Source: Spirochaetaceae bacterium
GTDB taxonomy: Bacteria; Spirochaetota; Spirochaetia; Treponematales; Breznakiellaceae
Direction: 5' to 3'
Assembly (NCBI GenBank): GCA_031273985.1
Contig: JAISQV010000193.1
Span: 1-5,266 of the forward strand
DNA: 5,266 bases
Part shown: positions 1 to 5,256 of the stretch, piece after piece
How positions within the stretch are numbered: position 1 is the first letter of the stretch
How the letters are laid out: the number at the start of each line of letters is the position of its first letter
The notes under the pieces: generated by a model
The model's database searches: none
The model's input: the letters and a program-made list of their open reading frames with translations, nothing else
What the model was told of the DNA's origin: nothing
Translations under genes and position numbers: made by a program

Positions 1-936
1 ATCATGGGCGCGGCCTTTCTCGGCATAGTGCTGGGGCGGAACAGCGCTCTTGCGGCTTCCCGTTCTGCCGCCTTGATTGAGGTATTCCTGATGCTGCTCC
101 TGTTTTTCGTATTTTACGGCGTGGACATCAGGAAAATTACAAAATCCTTTACGAACATACGATTTTCACTGCCGGCCTTAATCATCAACTTTATATGGAC
201 GCCTTTTTTTGCATATGCCCTGGGGTCCTGTTTTTTGCGCGGAAACATTGAAGCGCAGATCGGCTTCGTTATGCTCATGGTTACGCCCTGTACGGACTGG
301 TACTTAATTTTTACCGGCCTTTCAAAGGGAAACGTCCCGCTTGCTTCTTCAATCCTGCCGTTAAATCTGATACTACAGATTATCCTGCTCCCGTTTTATT
401 TACTGTTTTTCTTTGGAAGTTCAATACATTTTGACACGGTGAAATTACTGTCCGGTATTATTTTTGTGCTGGTGATTCCCTTGACGGCGGCAAATATCAC
501 AAAAACCGCAGTAAAGAAAATAGACAAGAAAAATACTGCCGGGAAGGCCCTGGCAAAATACATGGATGCCATACAACTGCTGTTTTTATGCCTGGCCGTT
601 ACCGCAATGTTTTCTTCCCAGGGCAACCGGCTTCTCGATAACGCCGCTTTATTTGTCAAAATACTGTTTCCGCTCATACTGTTCTTTGCGGTCAATTTTG
701 CCGCCGCGCTGTTTACCGGGAAAAAGCTGAAGCTGCCCCGGGAAGACATTATTCCCCTGATCTTCACGACCTCCGCCCGGAATTCACCCATTGCCCTTGC
801 CATCGCGGGCCTAACCTTTCCCGATAAGCCGGTAATATCGCTGGTACTGGTCATGGGCCCCCTCATCGAACTGCCCGTCCTGGCGCTCGATTCAGGCATA
901 ATAAAGGCCCTGCTTCATAAAAACCGCCCGGCCTGA
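1..936 (+). CDS. ACR3/bile-acid:sodium symporter-type transporter, 5' end cut by window
   Basis: Integral membrane transporter resembling the ACR3 arsenite-efflux branch of the bile acid:sodium symporter (BASS) superfamily. The reading frame is open to the left edge. The first in-frame ATG (position 4) gives 310 residues that begin inside what looks like the first membrane helix, so I infer that a short N-terminal piece lies outside the window. Residue numbers count from that ATG. Hydrophobic segments lie near 24-40, 54-76, 86-104, 114-137, 148-165, 189-203, 216-237, 249-269 and 277-300. The motif TPCTDWYLIF (94-103) with Cys96 matches the conserved APCT-type cysteine motif of ACR3 proteins, and TSARNSPIALAIA (256-268) matches the second conserved helix of the superfamily. 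The glutamate that I recall as needed for arsenite transport in ACR3 is not visible in that second motif, so the substrate is open: arsenite, another anion or an organic acid. No ars regulator or reductase is in view. GC content is lower than in the next gene. The 3' end is complete (TGA). Confidence 0.8.
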   Translation: MMGAAFLGIVLGRNSALAASRSAALIEVFLMLLLFFVFYGVDIRKITKSFTNIRFSLPALIINFIWTPFFAYALGSCFLRGNIEAQIGFVMLMVTPCTDWYLIFTGLSKGNVPLASSILPLNLILQIILLPFYLLFFFGSSIHFDTVKLLSGIIFVLVIPLTAANITKTAVKKIDKKNTAGKALAKYMDAIQLLFLCLAVTAMFSSQGNRLLDNAALFVKILFPLILFFAVNFAAALFTGKKLKLPREDIIPLIFTTSARNSPIALAIAGLTFPDKPVISLVLVMGPLIELPVLALDSGIIKALLHKNRPA

Positions 937-988
937 ATCATTGCGGGACCGCAGGGCGCCCCGGATACGCCGGCCATGCCTCCTCGTA

Positions 989-1013
989 TTTTCCCCCCTC
1001 CTCCCTCCTCCCT
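989..1013 (+). repeat. 25-base pure pyrimidine (C-rich) tract
   Basis: All 25 bases are C or T, with a run of six C followed by repeated CTC/CCT units. The minus strand is therefore a purine tract with G-runs in the pattern GGG, GG, GGG, GG, GGGGGG separated by single A bases. It has enough G-pairs for a two-layer G-quadruplex but not four clean GGG runs. It lies just upstream of the promoter candidate for the U32 gene. No function can be assigned from sequence alone. Confidence 0.5.
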
Positions 1014-1030
1014 GCGCGAAGCGCCGCCCC

Positions 1031-1059
1031 ATGACTTTAAGGCCCTTTCCTGCTAGTAT
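1031..1059 (+). promoter_or_regulatory. candidate sigma70 promoter with extended -10 for the U32 gene
   Basis: ATGACT (1031-1036, 4 of 6 to TTGACA) is separated by 17 bases from TAGTAT (1054-1059, 4 of 6 to TATAAT). A TGC directly before the -10 box fits the extended -10 pattern TGn. The start of transcription would fall near 1066, giving a leader of about 30 bases before the GTG. Both boxes are imperfect, so this is a candidate only. Confidence 0.4.
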
Positions 1060-1086
1060 GGGCTCATGTACTATGTTTCCCGCCCC

Positions 1087-1091
1087 GGAGG
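1087..1091 (+). promoter_or_regulatory. ribosome binding site that fixes the GTG start of the U32 gene
   Basis: GGAGG lies six bases before GTG at 1098, inside the purine-rich stretch GGAGGCGGAAG. Translation from this GTG begins MKPPELLAPAGS, which matches the usual U32 N-terminus (KPELLAPAG), so the start is well supported. Confidence 0.8.
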
Positions 1092-1097
1092 CGGAAG

Positions 1098-3395
1098 GTG
1101 AAGCCGCCGGAGCTGCTGGCCCCCGCGGGGTCGGTGGAGGCCCTGGACGCGGCGGTGGGCGAGGGCGCCGACGCGGTTTATCTGGGCCTCAAGAGTTTTA
1201 ACGCCCGTCTCAGGAGCGCTAATTTTGCCTATTCCCAGTTTGAGGCGGCCCTTCGCGCCCTGCACCGGATGGGGCGGAAGCTATACGTTACGGTGAATAC
1301 GGTTTTTGAGGAGCGGGAGGCCGGCAGGATCTACCAGCTCCTCAAGTACCTGGCCTCGGCGGGCCCCGACGCCGTCATCGTGCAGGACCTTGGGGTCATC
1401 AAGATGCTGCGGGATTGTTTCCCCCGTCTCAAGGTCCACGCCTCAACCCAGATGAGCATAGCCTCCGCGCCGGGGGTGAACACCCTCTCCCGGGAGGGGG
1501 TTTCCAGGGTCGTGCTGGCCCGGGAGCTTTCCGGCGAGGAGATTAGGGAGCTGCGGAGCCAGACCACGGCGGAACTTGAGGTTTTTGTGCATGGCGCCCT
1601 CTGTGTCAGCGCCTCGGGGCTCTGCCTTTTTTCCAGTTACCTGGGGGGCAAGTCCGCCAACCGGGGGCTGTGCACCCAGGCCTGCCGCCGCTACTACCGC
1701 CGGGAAGACGAGGGGGGCTACTACTTCAGCCCGGCGGACCTGGAGCTGGCGGCGGATATCCCCGCCCTGGCCGACATGGGGGTCAATTCCTTCAAGATAG
1801 AGGGGCGCATGAAGAGCGCCGAGTATGTGGGCGCCGTGGTGGCCGCCTACCGGAAAATTCTGGACGGCCTTAACGGGGACCGGGAGCGGAGCATAGCCGA
1901 GGCCCGGCGCATACTGCAAAACGACTTCGCCCGCTCCAAGACCCGCTTCCATTTTGGGCCGCCGGGCGGGTTGGCTGCGTGGGACGGGTCCGCCGCCCCG
2001 CCGGACGAAGCCGCCGTACCGGGTGAAGTGACCGCCGCGGGCGAGGCCGCCGCGCCGGGCAGGTTGGCCGCGTGGGATGGGGCCGCCCCGCCGGAGCAGC
2101 GGGCCTGGCCGGAGGACCCGGCGCTGCCGGACTGGCTGGACCCGGCCCAGGACGGCGGCGTGGGCATAGCCCTGGGAAGCCTGCTCCGGGTGCAGGGCGC
2201 CGGGGAGGGGCGGCGCGGCCTTGTGGCCGGATCTTTTCCGCACCTCAAGGCCGGCGATTCGGTGCGGCTCCACCGGGCGGACGATTCGGAGCGCAAGGCC
2301 CACAAGTTAAGCGCCGCGGAATACGGGCAGCAGGGCTGCTGGATTTCCATTCCCGAGGGCTTTGAGCCGGGGGATTCGGCCTACCTGATCCAGCAGCGGG
2401 GCTCGGGCCGCCGTTACGCCCCGGTTATCCGGGAGGATCTGGGCAAGTTTAGGCGGGTTCCGGGGTGGGACCCCGCGCCGGAGCCCTCCTTTCCCGCGCC
2501 GGCGGCGGTTCAGGGAGGGCGGCAGGCTCTTGCCAGGGCGCTGCCCGAGGGGATCTATGTGGCCGTTTCCCGCATAGCGGATCTCTTTGTGGTCCAGGCG
2601 GACCGGCCCGTCCGGGTCATTCTGAGCCTTAACGCGGAGACCGCCGCGTACCTTCTGGACGAGGGGAGGCCGCCCCTTCCCTTTAGCCGGCGGGAGATAC
2701 TCCTCTCCCTGGATCCCTGGTTTCCCCAAGGGGAGGCGGCCCGGCTGAAGGAACAGGTAAGCCGCCTTGAAGCCTTGGGTTACAAGGGCTATGTGCTGAA
2801 CAACCCCGGTCATTTTGCCCTGTTCAGGGCAAGGCCGGCAGCAGCGGGGGCCGGGCCTCTCCTCATGGGGGGGCCCTACCTCTATACCTTCAACCGCTGG
2901 GCCGCCGCCTTTGCAGCCTCCCTGGGTGCTTCGGCGCTGGTAAGCCCCCTGGAAAACAACCGGCAGAATCTGGAACGCACGGCGGCCCCGCAGCGGCGGC
3001 CCTTCACCCTGGTTACCCTCTACGCCCGGCCCGCCCTGTTCAGAATCCCTGCGGATCTTTCCGCCTACGGCTTCGGCGCCTTCAGCGACAGCCAGGGGGA
3101 GGGCTTCCACCTGCTCAGCGGGGAGGGTTATTCCCAGGTGTTCCCCGAAAAGCCCTTCTCCATTGTGGACAAGCGGCCCTTTCTGGAGCAGGCGGGCTTC
3201 CGCCGTTTTATTGTTGATCTATGCGGCCCCCCCCTGAAAAAGAAGGACTACCGGCGGCTCATGGAGGCGGTGAAGGAGGCCCGGCCGCTTTCCGGGGTGA
3301 GCCGCTTCAACTGGAAGGACGGGTTTTACTCCCCCGATGCCTCCCCGGCGAAACCCCCGATTATAGATAAAACGTTGCGAAAAGCCGGAAAATAA
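1098..3395 (+). CDS. U32-family protein (RlhA/TrhP-like RNA hydroxylation protein, formerly 'collagenase-like peptidase')
   Basis: 765 residues, GTG start. Characterised members of the U32 family (RlhA, TrhP, UbiU/V) are iron-sulfur proteins that hydroxylate 23S rRNA, wobble uridine of tRNA, or ubiquinone precursors; protease activity is doubtful for most. Residues 1-285 form the U32 core: PELLAPAGS (4-12), ADAVYLGLKSFNAR (24-37), and the family signature EVFVHGALCVSASGLC (161-176), continuing to the GNRGxC-type segment SANRGLCTQAC (186-196). Cys169, Cys176, Cys192 and Cys196 are the likely cluster ligands. FKIEGRMKSAEYVGAV (232-247) is the conserved core end. Residues about 289-350 are a Pro/Ala/Gly linker with an internal repeat. 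Residues about 353-435 look like the beta-rich DUF3656-type insert of RlhA, and 480-741 a C-terminal half ending in SRFNWKDGFYS. This layout is closest to RlhA (about 650 residues), longer mainly by the linker. RlhA versus TrhP role cannot be settled here. Very GC-rich; stands alone with its own promoter candidate. Confidence 0.88.
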   Translation: MKPPELLAPAGSVEALDAAVGEGADAVYLGLKSFNARLRSANFAYSQFEAALRALHRMGRKLYVTVNTVFEEREAGRIYQLLKYLASAGPDAVIVQDLGVIKMLRDCFPRLKVHASTQMSIASAPGVNTLSREGVSRVVLARELSGEEIRELRSQTTAELEVFVHGALCVSASGLCLFSSYLGGKSANRGLCTQACRRYYRREDEGGYYFSPADLELAADIPALADMGVNSFKIEGRMKSAEYVGAVVAAYRKILDGLNGDRERSIAEARRILQNDFARSKTRFHFGPPGGLAAWDGSAAPPDEAAVPGEVTAAGEAAAPGRLAAWDGAAPPEQRAWPEDPALPDWLDPAQDGGVGIALGSLLRVQGAGEGRRGLVAGSFPHLKAGDSVRLHRADDSERKAHKLSAAEYGQQGCWISIPEGFEPGDSAYLIQQRGSGRRYAPVIREDLGKFRRVPGWDPAPEPSFPAPAAVQGGRQALARALPEGIYVAVSRIADLFVVQADRPVRVILSLNAETAAYLLDEGRPPLPFSRREILLSLDPWFPQGEAARLKEQVSRLEALGYKGYVLNNPGHFALFRARPAAAGAGPLLMGGPYLYTFNRWAAAFAASLGASALVSPLENNRQNLERTAAPQRRPFTLVTLYARPALFRIPADLSAYGFGAFSDSQGEGFHLLSGEGYSQVFPEKPFSIVDKRPFLEQAGFRRFIVDLCGPPLKKKDYRRLMEAVKEARPLSGVSRFNWKDGFYSPDASPAKPPIIDKTLRKAGK
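1965..2096 (+). repeat. imperfect internal direct repeat in the linker of the U32 gene
   Basis: The segments at 1965-2003 (residues 290-302, GGLAAWDGSAAPP) and 2058-2096 (residues 321-333, GRLAAWDGAAPPE) are 93 bases apart and nearly identical at DNA and protein level; the second lacks one codon. Differences include synonymous changes (GCT/GCC, GAC/GAT), so the copies have had time to drift. The stretch between is Ala/Gly/Glu-rich. It looks like a slippage or unequal-crossover duplication in a flexible linker. Confidence 0.7.
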
Positions 3396-3415
3396 CATCA
3401 TTTTGTTGCGTTATT
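3391..3415 (+). repeat. small AT-rich inverted repeat over the stop codon of the U32 gene
   Basis: AATAAC (3391-3396) and GTTATT (3410-3415) are perfect reverse complements with a 13-base spacer, and the left arm includes the TAA stop. No T-run follows and the stem is weak, so it is a poor terminator. It could be an operator for the following gene or chance. Confidence 0.3.
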
Positions 3416-3428
3416 GGCTATAAATATC

Positions 3429-3457
3429 TTGACATTGTTCCCCTCATTCGTCAGAGT
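3429..3457 (+). promoter_or_regulatory. candidate promoter of the MATE gene with consensus -35
   Basis: TTGACA (3429-3434) is a perfect -35 box. Seventeen bases on, CAGAGT (3452-3457) matches TATAAT at 3 of 6 positions, including the A at position 2 and the final T. Transcription would begin near 3464, leaving a leader of about 117 bases. The weak -10 may mean an activated promoter or a chance -35. A second AT-rich box, TATAAA at 3419-3424, has no good -35 partner. Confidence 0.4.
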
Positions 3458-3477
3458 ACACGCGGTTGTCTTTGTAG

Positions 3478-3540
3478 GGGCTTTTTTGCCCTGAATATCC
3501 GGTTTTCCGCAAAGTAGTTTGCTGGTTTGCCCGGAACAGC
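3478..3540 (+). promoter_or_regulatory. structured leader of the MATE gene: hairpins with a mutually exclusive pairing
   Basis: Pairings seen by eye are as follows. GGGC (3478-3481) pairs with GCCC (3488-3491) around a T6 loop. GCAAA (3509-3513) pairs with TTTGC (3518-3522) around GTAG. The outer pair TCCGG (3498-3502) with CCGGA (3531-3535) encloses that hairpin. An alternative fold pairs GCTG-TT (3521-3527, G3525 bulged) with AA-CAGC (3535-3540); it excludes both the GCAAA hairpin and the outer pair, and takes two bases from the base of the terminator-like stem at 3539. The arrangement has the form of an antiterminator/terminator leader. It did not match any riboswitch class I could recall. 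Folding was not computed. Confidence 0.35.
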
Positions 3541-3560
3541 GGCTTTTGCCGTGATTTTTT
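3539..3560 (+). terminator. terminator-like hairpin just before the MATE ribosome site (possible attenuator)
   Basis: The stem is CGGC (3540-3543) with GCCG (3548-3551), extended by a G-T pair (3539/3552), around a TTTT loop. It is followed two bases later by six T (3555-3560). The form is that of a short intrinsic terminator. It ends only eight bases before AAGGAG (3568), so it lies inside the leader of any transcript that starts at the upstream promoter candidate. It could instead be a weak terminator for read-through from the U32 gene. Confidence 0.5.
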
Positions 3561-3567
3561 ATCTTTC

Positions 3568-3573
3568 AAGGAG
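3568..3573 (+). promoter_or_regulatory. ribosome binding site that fixes the GTG start of the MATE gene
   Basis: AAGGAG lies seven bases before GTG at 3581. The frame is open further upstream to a TTG at 3527, but that TTG has no ribosome site and would add 18 residues containing the terminator-like hairpin. Translation from 3581 begins MKKYSGIELMES, a normal MATE N-terminus. Confidence 0.8.
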
Positions 3574-3580
3574 TGTAGTA

Positions 3581-5011
3581 GTGAAGAAGTATTCCGGTAT
3601 TGAGTTGATGGAGAGCGCCCCGGTTTCCACCGCCATTTTACGTTTGGCGGTTCCCATGATGGTGGGGAGCGTGGCCCAGATGATTTACAACATGACCGAC
3701 ACGTTTTTTATCGGTCAAACCAACGATCCGAACATGGTGGCGGGTATCTCCCTGTCCATGCCCCTTTTCATGCTGTCCCAGGGGCTGGGCAACATTTTTG
3801 CCATGGGCGCTTCGAGTTATATGTCCCGCTGTCTTGGGGCAAAACGGATGGATGAGGCCAAAAGGACCAACGCCACAGCCTTTTGGATTACCCTGGTGAT
3901 GGGGATAATCCTCACCGGCGTCATCGTAACCCTGCGGGAACCGGTGCTGCACCTGATAGGCACCAGCGAAATAACCTTCCCCTATGCCAACAGTTATTTT
4001 ACGATTATTTCATTTTTCATCTCCTTCTCCATGATGGGGATGTGTCTCGGCGGGGCCATTCGTTCCGAAGGGGCCAGCACCGCGGCCATGACCTCCCAAA
4101 TGCTGGGCATCGTTGTCAACATTGTTCTGGACCCCATCTTCATTCTGTACTTTAATTGGGGTGTCGCCGGGGCCGCCTGGGCCACCGTAGCCGGTCAGAC
4201 CACAGGTTTCATTTATTGTGTGCTGTTCTACATTCGGGGAAAGTCGGTGCTGTCCATACATCCCCGGTTTTTCCAGCCCAACAAGCACATGCTCAAGGAG
4301 GTATTCAAGATTGGTATTCCCTCCGCCATCTCCAACGTGGTCTTCACCTTTGCGTCGGTGGTTTCCAATGTCATAGCCGCCGGTTACGGGGACTTTGTGG
4401 TGGCCGGCAGCGGTATCTCCATGCGGGTTACCATGCTGGCCTTCGGCCTGATCATGAGCCTGGGCTTCGGTTTTGCCCCCTTTGCGGGCTTCAACTACGG
4501 CGCCCGGAATTTAAAGCGCCTCAGCTCGGGGCTCAGGGTTACCATCACCTACACGACGGCGCTGGCCCTGTTCTTCATGGTGGTTTTCTTCTTCTTCGGC
4601 AGGCAGATGATGATGATCTTTATCCGGGACGAAAAAACCATAGACGCCGGGGCCAGGATGATGCGGGCCTTTCTTATCGGGCTGCCCACGATGGGGATTC
4701 AGATGACCATCATGTCCACCTTTCAGGCCCTGGGCAAACCGATACAGTCCACGGTGATCAACCTGGGCCGGCAGTTCCTGGTTTACCTGCCCCTGCTTTT
4801 TATCCTGAACCGCTTGTTCGGCTTCACCGGCTTCATCTACACCCAGCCCATATCCGACATTATTACTACCGTTGTGGCCGTGCTGTTCAGCATCAGTCTG
4901 TTCAAGAATCTGCACAAGACTTTTAGCGATGCCGGCCTTGCCTCCGGGCCGTCCGGTGTCGCGGGTGTCTCCGGGGTTGTGGAGCCCAGCGCTGTCGGTA
5001 TTTCCGGCTGA
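3581..5011 (+). CDS. MATE-family multidrug/cation-coupled efflux transporter
   Basis: 476 residues from the GTG at 3581, a normal MATE length (about 450-470) plus a tail. MATE proteins sit in the inner membrane and export organic cations, dyes or antibiotics in exchange for Na+ or H+; they have twelve helices in two six-helix halves. Motifs in order, counted from this start: APVSTAILRLAVPMM (13-27), YNMTDTFFIGQ (36-46), the IRSEGAS loop (160-166), VVNIVLDPIFIL (178-189), GVAGAAWATVAGQ (194-206), then in the second half KIGIPSAISN (243-252), FGFAPFAGFNYGARN (296-310), FQALGKP (381-387) and GRQFLVYLPLLFIL (396-409). Both halves are complete. This looks like the DinF/MepA-type bacterial MATE branch, but substrate cannot be read from sequence. 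The last 27 or so residues are a Gly/Ser/Val/Ala-rich tail without membrane character. The gene has a long structured leader and a strong terminator, so it is probably transcribed alone. Confidence 0.92.
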   Translation: MKKYSGIELMESAPVSTAILRLAVPMMVGSVAQMIYNMTDTFFIGQTNDPNMVAGISLSMPLFMLSQGLGNIFAMGASSYMSRCLGAKRMDEAKRTNATAFWITLVMGIILTGVIVTLREPVLHLIGTSEITFPYANSYFTIISFFISFSMMGMCLGGAIRSEGASTAAMTSQMLGIVVNIVLDPIFILYFNWGVAGAAWATVAGQTTGFIYCVLFYIRGKSVLSIHPRFFQPNKHMLKEVFKIGIPSAISNVVFTFASVVSNVIAAGYGDFVVAGSGISMRVTMLAFGLIMSLGFGFAPFAGFNYGARNLKRLSSGLRVTITYTTALALFFMVVFFFFGRQMMMIFIRDEKTIDAGARMMRAFLIGLPTMGIQMTIMSTFQALGKPIQSTVINLGRQFLVYLPLLFILNRLFGFTGFIYTQPISDIITTVVAVLFSISLFKNLHKTFSDAGLASGPSGVAGVSGVVEPSAVGISG

Positions 5012-5013
5012 TT

Positions 5014-5030
5014 GGGGGGCCGGTCCCCCT
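5014..5030 (+). repeat. G5/C5 hairpin directly after the MATE stop
   Basis: GGGGG (5015-5019) pairs with CCCCC (5025-5029) around CCGGT, with a flanking G-T pair. Only three T follow (5030-5032), so it is a weak terminator by itself, but it starts three bases after the stop and may protect the 3' end or contribute to termination. Confidence 0.5.
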
Positions 5031-5033
5031 TTG

Positions 5034-5066
5034 CCGAGGCAAGCCGGGTTTGGCGGTTTGCCTCGG
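5034..5066 (+). repeat. 9-bp hairpin between MATE gene and terminator
   Basis: CCGAGGCAA (5034-5042) pairs perfectly with TTGCCTCGG (5058-5066). The 15-base loop holds a small inner pair GCC/GGC (5043-5045 with 5052-5054). No T-run follows, so it is not an intrinsic terminator on its own. Confidence 0.6.
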
Positions 5067-5073
5067 GCGTTTC

Positions 5074-5118
5074 GCGAAGGGCACGAAGGTTTCTCCCTTC
5101 GTGCCCTTCGCTGTTTTT
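5074..5118 (+). terminator. strong intrinsic terminator of the MATE gene
   Basis: A perfect 16-bp stem (5074-5089 with 5096-5111) closes a six-base loop TTTCTC and is followed by TG and then five T in a T-rich stretch (5112-5125). The left arm contains CGAAGG twice (5075-5080, 5084-5089). On the minus strand no T-run follows the stem, so termination should act only on plus-strand transcripts. Confidence 0.88.
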
Positions 5119-5183
5119 CTTCTTCATTTATTCGCGGGGGTCTAATACCCATGCGCGTTTACTTACCCAAGAAGAATAACCAC

Positions 5184-5228
5184 AGACCACACTTTTCCGC
5201 TATGGAACTAAGGAAAAGTAGACCGCAC
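5184..5228 (+). repeat. short direct and inverted repeats in the downstream spacer
   Basis: AGACCACAC (5184-5192) recurs as AGACCGCAC (5220-5228), eight of nine bases equal. Between them ACTTTTCC (5191-5198) and GGAAAAGT (5212-5219) form a perfect 8-bp inverted repeat with a 13-base loop; an alternative shorter hairpin TTCC/GGAA (5195-5198 with 5204-5207) competes with it. No T-run follows. The origin is unknown; it may be a dispersed intergenic repeat. Confidence 0.4.
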
Positions 5229-5256
5229 GGACGGATAGAGAGAACAACGATAAAAT
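5228..5256 (+). promoter_or_regulatory. possible outgoing promoter at the right edge
   Basis: TAAAAT (5251-5256) matches the -10 consensus at five of six positions. Seventeen bases upstream CGGACG (5228-5233) matches TTGACA at only three positions. It would drive a gene beyond the window, after the terminator at 5074-5118. Weak evidence. Confidence 0.22.

Larger units (their letters stand above)
937..1097 (+). other. intergenic spacer upstream of the U32 gene
   Basis: This 161-base non-coding stretch holds no convincing terminator for the upstream transporter. A small palindrome at 942-953 (TGCGG, two bases, CCGCA) has too short a loop and no T-run after it. It is followed by an uninterrupted pyrimidine tract (989-1013), a 4-bp hairpin GCGC-GAA-GCGC (1013-1023 region), then the promoter boxes and ribosome site listed separately. 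Confidence 0.6.

Noticed and set aside
942..953. Palindrome TGCGG-GA-CCGCA as terminator of the first gene
   Set aside because: The loop would be two bases (or a 4-bp stem with a four-base loop) and no T-run follows.
941..1201. Open frame of 86 codons on the plus strand between the transporter and the U32 gene
   Set aside because: It overlaps the well-supported U32 start in another frame, and encodes an Arg/Pro/Gly-rich sequence without ribosome site or family features.
1443..2303. Long open frame of 286 codons on the minus strand opposite the U32 gene
   Set aside because: It is rich in Pro, Arg, Gly and Ala as expected for the antisense of a GC-rich gene, and resembles no protein I know; the plus-strand U32 gene is certain.
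3460..3560. Known riboswitch (fluoride, guanidine, FMN or PreQ1 type) in the MATE leader
   Set aside because: I looked for the conserved words of these classes from memory and found none; without a covariance search I do not assign one.
3527..3580. Upstream TTG start that would extend the MATE protein by 18 residues
   Set aside because: No ribosome site precedes it, the added residues overlap a terminator-like hairpin and the AAGGAG site, and the GTG at 3581 has ideal spacing and gives a family-like N-terminus.
4156..4926. 256-codon plus-strand frame inside the MATE gene
   Set aside because: It is a shifted-frame shadow of the MATE coding sequence, rich in His, Arg and Gly, and lacks membrane character.
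4837..5127. Minus-strand frame of 96 codons beginning MKKKNSEGHEG
   Set aside because: It starts inside the T-rich tail, reads through the 16-bp terminator stem and continues antisense to the MATE gene; a repeat-and-shadow artefact.
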